Origin: Galeruca laticollis
Lineage: Eukaryota; Arthropoda; Insecta; Coleoptera; Chrysomelidae
NCBI GenBank assembly: GCA_963921935.1
Contig: OY998180.1
Coordinates: forward strand, 61,272,551 to 61,336,550
Length of the DNA: 64,000 nucleotides
Direction: 5' to 3'
Shown: positions 21,108 through 29,164 of the stretch, one piece after another
How positions within the stretch are numbered: position 1 is the first letter of the stretch
Layout of the letters: every line of letters begins with the position of its first letter
Made by a program: the position numbers and the translations under genes
The notes under the pieces: model-generated
Told to the model about the DNA's origin: nothing
Seen by the model: the letters and a program-made list of their open reading frames with translations, nothing else
The model's database searches: none

Positions 21108-21141
<34 letters not shown>
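21108..21141. repeat. (TA)n microsatellite between mariner and PLE ends
   Basis: Alternating TA links the mariner-like element's right TA to the PLE-type terminal word at 21,143. The mariner element evidently sits in, or beside, the TA tract used by the PLE end. Confidence 0.95.
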
Positions 21142-21143
<2 letters not shown>

Positions 21144-21191
21144 TGGGGATAACGGGGATTTCAGTCCAAGGAATCAACGCCAAGATCTTTT

Positions 21192-21246
21192 ATTTACAAA
21201 ATGCCGCCAAGCTTTCGTGTCCTTTTGACACTTCTTCAGGGCAATG
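21192..21246 (-). ncRNA. hammerhead-like motif, left arm
   Basis: The minus strand carries CUGAAGA, one extra A, stem II GUGUC with GACAC, then GAAAGCUU. It mirrors the motif in the right arm. Confidence 0.5.
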
Positions 21247-21437
21247 TAAAATATTTTAAGTAAATTCAATATAAATAATCATTAAAAAATTTGTAAATGT
21301 AAAAATAAATATAATTATAATATACAAATCGATTTGTCTTATGTGAAATATGACATCAAGTATATTATAATTATATTTATTTTTACATTTACAAATTTTT
21401 TAATGATTATTTATATTGAATTTACTTAAAATATTTT

Positions 21438-21494
21438 ACATTGCCCTGAAGAAGTGTCAAAAGGACACGAAAGCTTGGCGGCATTTTGTAAATA
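21438..21494 (+). ncRNA. hammerhead-like motif, right arm
   Basis: Core CUGAAGA matches the hammerhead consensus CUGANGA exactly. It is followed by one extra A, stem II (GUGUC with GACAC, loop AAAAG), GAAA, and the short palindrome AGCU with U after it. Stem I can form from GCC with GGC, and a further helix from UUUACA with UGUAAA across an internal loop, as in type I hammerheads. Confidence 0.5.
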
Positions 21495-21573
21495 AAAGAT
21501 CTTGGCGTTGATTCCTTGGACTGAAATCCCCGTTATCCCCACCTATATAGCATTTTTCAGTCGTTATATAAAT

Positions 21574-21660
21574 AAAAAAAAAAAAAAAATTTTATATATA
21601 TATATATAGAATAAACAACGAATAAATTAGTGAGTATTGCACGCAAATAGAAGAAGATGC

Positions 21661-21712
<52 letters not shown>
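21574..21712. repeat. A-run and two (TA)n tracts
   Basis: An A-run (about 21,574-21,589) is followed by a short TA tract (21,592-21,609), a 54-bp unique stretch, and a longer TA tract (21,664-21,712). The last tract abuts the second PLE structure. Confidence 0.9.
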
Positions 21713-21714
<2 letters not shown>

Positions 21715-21799
21715 CAAAGTTTATTTTCTTGGGTTCCTAGGTTGTTTGAAATAATTAAAAACGATTATGTTTCACATTTTTCTATGAAAAATGGATATA

Positions 21800-21848
21800 T
21801 ATAATTTTAACGTTTCGCTTCTTCTTTGGAAGCATTTTCAAAAACAAT
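21800..21848 (-). ncRNA. hammerhead-like motif, PLE left end
   Basis: The minus strand carries UUGAAAA, an extra U, stem II GCUUC with GAAGC, then GAAACGUU. It is the inverted twin of the motif at 22,716-22,762. Confidence 0.42.
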
Positions 21849-22050
21849 ACCATTGTAAAAATAAGAGACGATTAAAATATCAGCAGATAAATAAAAACAT
21901 AGCATTAGTAGGTTTCTTAAAAACATAGCATTAAAATTGATGTACTCACCTTAGAATATCAACGGAACGATACTATACGAGGTAGGTTGAAAATGAAATT
22001 AGTTGATTAGCTTATAATAAATTTGACTTAAGTTTTTAATATCTTGTCTA

Positions 22051-22602
22051 TCATTCACAGAAAACAAACTTATCTTGTTTTATGTGTATCATCTCTTTAA
22101 TTGACAATTTTTGATGATTGGTGTCTTGAGCTAAAATTTTTGTTTTTTTATAATCAAATTCATGATTCTCAGTGCTTTCATGTTTATGTAAAGCGGTTGA
22201 TGCATTTTTTGTATATTTGTGACCATTAATTCTACTCACCAAGTATTGTGTAGTCATTCCTATATAATTCTTTGGACAATTCATGCATGGTATGGAGTAT
22301 ATAATATTTGATTTCTTGTTATCTTTGGTTTTGTTTTTTAGTTTAGTAAAAAGTGGCGATAATGTGTTGTGGGATTTATGGCTTACATTGATGTTATGCT
22401 TTGATAAAATGTATTTAAGTTTTTCTGATAACTGATTTGTGTAAGGTAGGGCTATATATGTATCTTTTTCTTGGGTTGATTTTATTTGTATATTTGGTTT
22501 TATGTTGGTATTGTATAATTTATATGTACGTTGTTTAATGATTCTATTAATTTGGTTTTCTGAATATTGATTATTTTTCAGAACATTTTTGAGTTTTTTC
22601 AT
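22051..22602 (-). pseudogene. PLE C-terminal region with GIY-YIG endonuclease
   Basis: The 183-codon frame is open but represents only the C-terminal quarter of a PLE polyprotein. The linker after RT is visible (ENQINRIIKQRTYKLYN, then YIALPYTNQLSEKLKYIL). The GIY-YIG module follows with its Cys pair (NIIYSIPCMNCPKNYIGMTT, then RINGHKY). The element-encoded reverse transcriptase is absent; the coding sequence stops at the inverted junction near 22,610, consistent with 5' truncation during insertion. It belongs to a different PLE lineage from the 13-16 kb copy, since identity is low outside the motifs. Confidence 0.85.
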
Positions 22603-22715
22603 TACTTGCTATTGCTATTTTAATGCTATGTTTTATTAATGTTTTTAAGAAACCTACTAATGTTTTTATCTATCTGCTGATATGATATTTTAATCGTCTC
22701 TTATTTTTACAATGG

Positions 22716-22762
22716 TATTGTTTTTGAAAATGCTTCCAAAGAAGAAGCGAAACGTTAAAATT
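22716..22762 (+). ncRNA. hammerhead-like motif, PLE right end
   Basis: The plus strand carries UUGAAAA, an extra U, stem II GCUUC with GAAGC (loop CAAAGAA), GAAA, then the palindrome ACGU and U. Stem I would be weak (UUU with AAA). Confidence 0.42.
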
Positions 22763-22886
22763 ATATATATCCATTTTTCATAGAAAAATGTGAAACATAA
22801 TCGTTTTTAATTATTTCAAACAACCTAGGAACCCAAGAAAATAAACTTTTCAATATTATAAATAAATGGTTGAAGAAATTACATGA

Positions 22887-22888
<2 letters not shown>

Positions 22889-22931
<43 letters not shown>
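22889..22931. repeat. (TA)n microsatellite
   Basis: About 43 bp of alternating TA separate the PLE structure from the 5' end of the RTE-like LINE. Confidence 0.95.
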
Positions 22932-22932
<1 letters not shown>

Positions 22933-22958
22933 CAAAAATAACTCCGCCAGGGGCAGCT

Positions 22959-23813
22959 GTGGGTGGATTGAGTAGCTCACAGTTGTCACTGCCGGTCCCA
23001 AGCCCGGACAAAGGAGGAGAGTTCTTAGGTAAGGTTAGCAACCTGCCTAAGGTAAAACATTCACATGCTCAAAGCACCGGTAATACAGCCTCGGAACTAG
23101 GATTCATTTCACGGACAACGACCCACGCGCGAAAAAGGATAAGGACAAGGAATAAACTTAAACTTAATATGAAGAAGCAACAAATAAGAATTGCATGTTG
23201 GAATATAAAAACACTCTATTCGAAAGACCATGAACTAATTCCCGAACTCAACGAACATAAAATAGACATATGTGCACTTTCCGAAACAAAAAAGAAAGGT
23301 AAAGGAACGACAAAACTAAATAACTACATCTTAATATACTCATGCGTGCCAAAAGACCAAAGAGCAACATCAGGCGTTGGAGTAGCTATAAATGATAAAT
23401 ACGAACAGAATATAGAAAGCATAGAATACATGTGCGACAGAATCCTGATAGTAAAGATTACGTTTGACCAACCCATTCACATCATATCAGTGTACGCACC
23501 CGACATTAATAAACCTGAAGAAATGTCAATGGACTTCTACGAAAGACTACAGTCAGCGATAGACAAAATACCAAGACATGAAAAGATAATCCTGTTAGGG
23601 GATTTAAACGCAAGATTTGGAAACGAGGTCGTGGATGAACTGAGAATAAACAACACATATTTCCCCCATAAAGAACAACACAAATACACCTTCTATGACA
23701 ATAGAAACAATAAATCAATAATCGATTATATCATCACCAATCGAAGTTTCTTACCTCAACAAATAATAGCCAACATCGGAACAGACCACAAACTTGTGCT
23801 AGGAAAGATATGA
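22959..23813 (+). pseudogene. apurinic-type endonuclease domain of the RTE-like LINE
   Basis: After an N-terminal leader of about 75 residues the frame reads IRIACWNIKTL, then DICALSETKKKGKG with the catalytic Glu. VGVAINDKYEQNIES and HIISVYAPD follow, then ILLGDLNARFGNE with the Asp/Asn pair, and IGTDHKLVLGKI with the final Asp-His pair. These are the conserved blocks of APE-type endonucleases. The stretch between DLNAR and the final D-H block is shorter than usual, so an internal deletion is likely. The enzyme nicks the target to prime reverse transcription. The frame stops at 23,813; decayed linker codons continue to about 24,200. Confidence 0.85.
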
Positions 23814-24207
23814 ATAGGTGCGCCGCTATCCAAAAAAAGACCATCGATAAAAACCTGAAAAATTCAATATAGAATTCCTCGATCACGAAAGCACTAAACA
23901 ACTTTATTCAAACAGATGCCAAACACACGTCACTCTTAACCCCATAGCACAGTCTGATACCCCTGGAACAAACTGAGAGAAAACATCTGCAAAGGTGCTA
24001 AGGAAGCCCTAGGAACACGTACAGTAGCACACAACAGCAGACCGAACATTAAACCTTAGTTTACATTAGAAGTCAAGAACATTACAAGGGAAAAGACGGA
24101 AAACTCCAACGCCGGAGAACCGAAACATCTATACCGAAATAAGGAACAGGACTAATAATAGAGTACGAGAAATAAAAGAGGAATATTGACAGCGATTTAG
24201 CAACGAA

Positions 24208-25830
24208 ATGGAGGCGGATATGTACGGAGCACAAAAACGTATTTGGAAGATGTTGAGGGGTCTTAAACGAGAAAAAAATGAAACAATACAATTAAGAACA
24301 ATTGCAGAAGATACGTGGGAAAAATATTTCAGAGACCTGTACGCAGAAACAGTTGAACCAATGGAAGCACAAGAGACAGGCCAGAGAGGTAATATAGAAG
24401 ATCACGCGCAAGTCACTTACGAGCAAGTAGAAGAGACAATAAGGAAACTTAAAAACAGAAAAGCTCCCAATCAAGATAAAATACCAAACGAGCTAATAAA
24501 AAACGCAGGTACGACTATCATAGAGGAGTACACAAAACTGTTTAACATTATATTACAATATAAGAAAATACCAGTAGAATGGAAACAAAGTATAACAATG
24601 CCCATTTTTAAAAAGGGAGATAAAACAAACCCAGCTAACTATCGAGGAATAACACTACTGAGCACCTCGTTAAAACTTCTGACAAAGATCATTGCGGACA
24701 AAATCTCCTCAACAGTGCCAATAAGCGAGGAACAGCAAGGATTCCGAAGAAACCGCTCCACTACCAATGCATTATTCATACTCAGGCAACTAGTTGAAAA
24801 AGCTTTAGAATATGACTCTCCAGCCTATCTATGCTTTATAGATTTAACAAAGGCCTTTGATAGAGTCCAACTAAAAGACATCATCACCATCTTGGAAAGC
24901 AGTAATGTCTCGAAAGAACTCACAGAACTTATCAAGGACTTAAACACAAACACAACAACCCAAATAAGAACAAACTCTACCTTAACGCAGCACCTCCGAA
25001 CTACAACTGGTATTCGCCAAGGCGACAGTCTCAGCCCTCTGTTATTCAACACAATCATGGATCAATTAATAAAAACCGTCAAGAATACTGGATTAGGATA
25101 TCGAATGGGAATACATAAAGTAAGCATACTATGCTATGCCGATGACGCAGTACTTATTGCAGAGTCAGAAGACGACCTCCAAAGAATGCCGCAAGCTTTT
25201 AACAGACAGGCAGAAAAACTTAACATGCAAATTTCTACAAATAAGACCAAATGCATGACCATTACACATACGGTGCAAATTGGTAATAAAGAACAAAAAT
25301 ATTGATCAGATAATGTCATACGAATACCTCGGATGCAAAATTACAAGTTCAGGATTCCTGGAAGAAGAAGTAAGGAAACAAGTCAATAAAGCTGCCGCAA
25401 TATCAGGACAACTTAAATATCCCATATGGAAAAACAAACATTTGAGCATTGAATGTAAGTCGACAATATACAAAACCTGCATACGACCAGTGCGGAAACC
25501 AGACCTGAAACATCGGTAACAAAGAGAATCCTACGAACTACTGAAATGAAGACCTTAAGAATGATAACTGGATACACATTGAGGGACAGGCAGAGAAATG
25601 TAGACATAAGAGAAAAGTGCCAAACAAACGACGTTGTCAGATGGATACGGCAGAGAAGAGGAAAATGGAACCAGCATGTCAATAGAATGGGCCCCGACAG
25701 AATGGCCATAATAATCCGCAACAATGTACCCCATGGCAGAAGACCAAATGGACGTCCACCTAAACGTTGGCGAGATAGTTGGCAGTCAACCTCGCAAGAG
25801 TTGCTTAGACGAGGAGGAAACCGGAACTAA
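24208..25830 (+). pseudogene. reverse transcriptase of the RTE-like LINE
   Basis: The open part (24,208-25,305) carries all main RT blocks. They are KLKNRKAPNQDKIPNELI, NPANYRGITLLS, FRRNRSTTNALF, CFIDLTKAFDRV (first Asp), GIRQGDSLSPLLFN and CYADDAVLIA (the catalytic Asp pair). A frame change near 25,290 leads to YEYLGCKITSSG (to about 25,519). Another frame change leads to MITGYTLRDRQRNVDI and GKWNQHVNRM (to 25,830), the conserved C-terminal region. Two or more lesions make it non-functional, but the catalytic core is intact, so the copy is of moderate age. Relatives at 5.96 kb and 19.1 kb are far more decayed. Confidence 0.9.
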
Positions 25831-25920
25831 ACAGGCGATTTCGCCTTCTAAAGAGGAAGAAGAACAACAAAGATATTTATGGGTAATTCACGCAAAAAGA
25901 AAAAGGGCTACTGAAACAGA

Positions 25921-25980
25921 GTGGTAACCGCGGACATGCATGTTTCTGGCTCATTTGCCGTCTTCAGCACGGTATAACCA
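25921..25980 (-). ncRNA. hammerhead ribozyme candidate with GUC site
   Basis: The minus-strand RNA fits a type I hammerhead well. Stem I pairs ACCGUG with CGCGGU (one G-U), with a further GGU/ACC pairing beyond an internal loop. The core is CUGAAGA (plus 25,961-25,967). Stem II is GGC-AAAUGA-GCC, closed by a C-A mismatch next to the core, followed by GAAA (plus 25,943-25,946). Stem III is the palindrome CAUG-CAUG, which could pair between two molecules, as in dimeric hammerheads. The predicted cleavage triplet is GUC, with cleavage between plus positions 25,933 and 25,932. The C-A closing mismatch is the main departure. It lies 30 bp past the RTE-like LINE. Confidence 0.65.
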
Positions 25981-26784
25981 AATAAGGATGTGAAATTTGG
26001 GAGCAAAGATGTTAATCGAAACATGGGAAAACACAAAACAACGGATTCAGAATCAGCATGCTCTGAAACCTCTTTAATGGATAAAAAATTGAATCTCCGA
26101 TCTTTATTTATTGAATTGTTTCATTTAAATAAAATGTGACATGACAATTTGGGGTTATTTTTCATTGGTTTTGTTTTAGGTTAGTTTTGGTTGTCACTAC
26201 TTCTCATTAATGCCCTCTTCTCAAATGCATTTAAATCGAGTTATTGTGACCTCATATTGTTGAAGAGAGATAGCGACTACATTAATTAGGTTCCATTATT
26301 ATTCTGACCTCTTCTGACAGCTGCAATTTTGTAAAATCTTGAAACTGACATCTTCAGCCAAAATACTTAATCTGTGGTTGTATGTTTCATTTGCTTTTCT
26401 TATTATTTTTGTTGGATACAGAATGTTTATGTTTCATTGTTTTGTTATAGTACTGATTATTAGACAAATTTGGTAATTTAAATGTTCATTAAACTGAAAT
26501 TACTGTTAGAAGTCTTCGTATACTTCCCAACTTGTTTAAATATAAAAGTATCACTTGTAAACAATAGAACGTTATTTAAAATAACGGCGCGTAAGCGACA
26601 ACCTAACTTTTCTCTCCGAACTAGCTAATATACCTTATATCTAATAAGTAACTAAAAAGCTCTAAAAGTTCGTCTGCTTCGAAAATGTCAGATCGCTCCC
26701 ACGTTTCCAGGGTATTCGAGAGAGACTTTGCTGAAATGTGATGTTACCGGGTCACTTTCAAATGTAGTTATGGTTTATCATAAA
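25981..26784. other. no gene recognised
   Basis: AT-rich sequence; no supportable frame, RNA gene or repeat. Confidence 0.4.
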
Positions 26785-26930
26785 AGTAAATAAACGGTTT
26801 CAAAGATTAAAATTAAGTTTACCGCATTTATACACTCCGGAGGCTGTATCGTGATAACAAACCGAAATTTCTCCAAAAATGTCCAAAATATATGGATTTA
26901 TAGGACACATTGTACTGGCACATTATTAAT
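26785..26930 (+). repeat. tandem-core interspersed repeat, copy 1 (one unit)
   Basis: It starts with aaataaacggtttcaaagat and contains one unit marked by cactccggaggctgtatcgt. The same start and unit occur at 27,890 and 51,880. No coding capacity. Confidence 0.75.
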
Positions 26931-26997
26931 TAAAATAAAATAAAATGTTAAATACTTACATTTTATTGTAATTAATGATAACATTGACCAATAATTT

Positions 26998-27045
26998 TTA
27001 GCCCTTGAAAATGAATAAATGTTATTCGAAAGCTCGGGAATAAAT
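26998..27045 (+). ncRNA. hammerhead-like motif, left arm
   Basis: Stem I CCC with GGG, core UUGAAAA, an extra U, stem II GAAUAA-AUG-UUAUUC, GAAA, the palindrome AGCU, then C at the cleavage position. Confidence 0.48.
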
Positions 27046-27136
27046 ATCTGAAAGAGTTTACTCTGGTGTTTTATTGTCACATCCCCACCAAAATATCCGT
27101 TACAAATAAGTTGGCAAATATCTTTCTTCGAATTAG

Positions 27137-27191
<55 letters not shown>

Positions 27192-27244
27192 GATATTTTG
27201 GCGGGGATGTGGCAATAAGACACCAGAGTAATCTCTTTCAGATA

Positions 27245-27292
27245 TTTATTGCCGAGCTTTCAAATAACTTTTATTCATTTTCAAGGGATAAA
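27245..27292 (-). ncRNA. hammerhead-like motif, right arm
   Basis: Inverted twin of the preceding motif, with small changes in stem II that weaken its pairing (UUAUUU in place of UUAUUC). The core UUGAAAA and GAAAGCUC are kept. Confidence 0.42.
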
Positions 27293-27394
27293 ATCTATCG
27301 AGAATTTTGGTAAAGTTGTACATTATTATAATAAATTCTTTTAAACATACATCAACGAAAAACTGAAAAAACAATATGAATAATTTGTATGGAT

Positions 27395-27830
27395 CAAAAT
27401 TTTTGTGTACTGTACTATGACTGACTCCACAGGTAGACGCTACTTGGGCTGTGGAAGAAGAAGGGTTTACTACAATTTCTGCAACTATATCAATTTGTTT
27501 ATCAATACCAACATTTGGTCGACCCGATCATTTGGCATCATGAACACTACCTGTTTGTTGAAACTTATGAAAAAGCTCCCTCGATATAGGGAGATCGGGG
27601 TATCTCTCATAAAAAATGCGTTCTGCTGCATGAAAATTATTTCCACTTAATAATTAAGATCGCAGTTACTTTGTCAGCTAGAGCACGTATCATTTTGTTT
27701 ATGTAGATACTTAAATTTCTCGTTAAACAATAATTAAGCTAAAAATTCAAGATATTATCGCATCTAAAATGTCAATTAAAAAACTTGAACTTTTTTGACA
27801 ATTAACCATAAGGGGACTTTTGAATCTTTA
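27395..27830 (-). pseudogene. mariner-like transposase, N-terminal DNA-binding region
   Basis: On the minus strand from 27,650 the frame reads NNFHAAERIFYERYPDLPIS and RELFHKFQQTGSVHDAK. An in-frame TGA follows, then SGRPNVGIDKQIDIVAEIVV and SSSTAQVASTCGVSHSTVHK. This is the bipartite helix-turn-helix region of mariner/IS630-like transposases, with the T-G-S-V-x-D and G-R-P linker. The element's 5' end probably lies near 27,810-27,830, where aaggggacttttgaat matches the end sequence of the palindromic element at 20,125. The catalytic domain is missing; the break is near 27,390. Confidence 0.78.
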
Positions 27831-27889
27831 TAAATTAAAAGCGAAACTCAAATTTTAGTGTTTATTTATTTTAACCATCAAAAACATCG

Positions 27890-28605
27890 CTAATAAAAAT
27901 AAACGGTTTTAAAGATTAAAACTAACTTTTCCGCATCTTTGGCCCTGAATAATATTCTATTATAAAATTGTTACTTGTATACACTTCGGGGGATGTATCG
28001 TGCTAACAAACCAAAATTTGTCCAAAAATAACCAAAAATGTAATATATCTAGATTTATAGGACCCGCTGTACTCGCTCTAGTCAGCTGAAAAATCAATAG
28101 GGTACATCTATGAGACACCTTGAACAATATTCAACCATAAAATTGGTCGCTTGTATACACTCTGGAGGCTGTATCTTGCTAACAAACTGAAAATTCTCCA
28201 AAAATGACAAAAATTTGTTACTTCAAGTACCATAGAACCCGGAGTACTGGCTTAAGTGAGCTGAATATCAATAGGATTCATCTTTGAGACGCTCTGAATA
28301 ATATCCAATCATAAAATTGGTCACTTGTATATAGGCTGTATCATGCTAACAAACTTAAATGTCTCCAAAAATTACAAAAATATCGTACTTAAAGTACTAT
28401 AGCGCCTGTTGTACTGGCTCTGGTGAGCTGAAAATCAATAGGGTTCATCTGTGACATGTCCTTAACAATATTCCATCATAAAATTGGTGACTTATTGCAC
28501 TTCGGAGGCTGTATCGCGCTAACAAGACATGTAAGGAAAAATGACCGACGACAACGACGACAACATACACACAGGATTTTTTTTCTAAAAACCGTTTTTT
28601 TGGGT
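27890..28605 (+). repeat. tandem-core interspersed repeat, copy 2 (about four units)
   Basis: It starts aaaaataaacggttttaaag and ends with a cgacgacaacgacgac stretch followed by acacacaggattttttttct. In between are about four units of about 165 bp. Each unit is marked by a variant of cactccggaggctgtatcgt, then gctaacaaac, then gactggctc-like and gaaaatcaatagggttcat words. The structure, with fixed ends and a variable number of core repeats, recalls Helentron-associated or INE-like elements, but I cannot prove that class. Confidence 0.75.
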
Positions 28606-28734
28606 TATTGTTGATGGAAAACGTAAAAATAACTCAAAATTTTTTTTCAAATTTCCAACTTTTTTTGGGGTAAACCAATACTTTTCTCGCATATTTGGTT
28701 GGGCGGAAAAGTAAAATAGTATGATTGAATAGGT
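28606..28734. other. spacer between repeats
   Basis: Low-complexity sequence with T-runs; nothing else seen. Confidence 0.4.
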
Positions 28735-28950
28735 ATTCTAAATCCTTTTCAAACGAGGTGTCAGTTGCCATAAGGTCCCATTTAATATTATTGGTTTCAG
28801 TTGCCTGGTGACGTCACCGATGCCTATTACGTCACCTGTTACCACTAGTAGAGAAGCTTACAACAGTTTATTTTCATGCTCCAAATTTCATCAGTCAAAG
28901 TATCACCGTTCAAAAGGAAATAGGTGGAAGGGGACCTTTGAGGAGCACTG
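28735..28950 (+). mobile_element. mariner-like element, 3' end fragment
   Basis: It matches the right arm of the palindromic element (20,870-21,107): aaacgaggtgtcagttgcca, then attacgtcacctgttaccac, then the end ggggacctttgaggagcactg followed by TA at 28,951. No coding sequence remains. Confidence 0.75.
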
Positions 28951-29164
28951 TATTTATTACAAATAGTGGTCGACGACAACGACGACATACACACAGGATT
29001 TTTTTTCTAATAACCCGAATATGGACACTAGCAATGCGTGTAAGAAGAGACGCTCGCGAACATTTGCTAATCGCACTCGCACTTTCCTATACCCACGAGC
29101 ATTCGGTACATTTTTAGCGAGTCAAAGTAAATGCATACTTATGATTACTCTGAGTACGAGTCTA
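28951..29164. other. junction; second cgacgacaac stretch
   Basis: Positions 28,970-29,010 repeat the terminal word of the tandem-core repeat (cgacgacaacgacgac, acacacaggatttttttt). The mariner end piece thus lies between two copies of this terminal sequence. The rest shows nothing recognisable. Confidence 0.5.

Larger units (their letters stand above)
21135..21550. mobile_element. inverted pair of PLE 3' ends, 191-bp arms
   Basis: Arms at 21,135-21,325 and 21,360-21,550 are reverse complements with a 34-bp loop. Each arm begins with the word gtggggataacggggatttc that also terminates the PLE at 12,888. Each contains a hammerhead-like motif. No coding sequence remains. It is a head-to-head dimer of PLE 3' ends. 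Confidence 0.88.
21713..22855 (-). mobile_element. 5'-truncated PLE flanked by its own inverted end
   Basis: The sequence at 21,713-21,935 recurs inverted at about 22,615-22,855. Shared words include ttcttgggttcctaggttgt and cgtttcgcttcttctttgga. Between them is the C-terminal part of a PLE frame (22,051-22,602, minus). (TA)n tracts lie on both sides (21,664-21,712 and 22,889-22,931). The layout matches the inverted pseudo-LTR arrangement known for Penelope insertions. Confidence 0.85.
22935..25890 (+). mobile_element. RTE-like LINE, nearly full length but broken
   Basis: A GC-richer 5' leader (ggggcagctgtgggtgg and tgccggtcccaagcccgg) precedes an endonuclease frame. An RT frame follows, then a C-terminal basic region and a 3' end with repeated gaag triplets (about 25,850-25,865). 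The order endonuclease then RT, without gag, is that of RTE-type LINEs. Internal deletions and several frame changes make it inactive. It starts directly after a (TA)n tract. Confidence 0.85.
26998..27292. mobile_element. inverted PLE-type ends around a (TA)n tract
   Basis: The sequence 27,000-27,098 recurs inverted at 27,192-27,290. Shared words include atctgaaagag, tctggtgt and catccccac/gcc. Between them is a (TA)n tract (27,140-27,189). Each arm carries a hammerhead-like motif. The terminal catccccacc resembles the ends of the other PLE structures, so this is another head-to-head pair of PLE-type ends. Confidence 0.75.

Noticed and set aside
26898..27215. Minus-strand open frame with an Ile-Tyr run
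   Set aside because: The run is translated (TA)n microsatellite; the rest has no motif.
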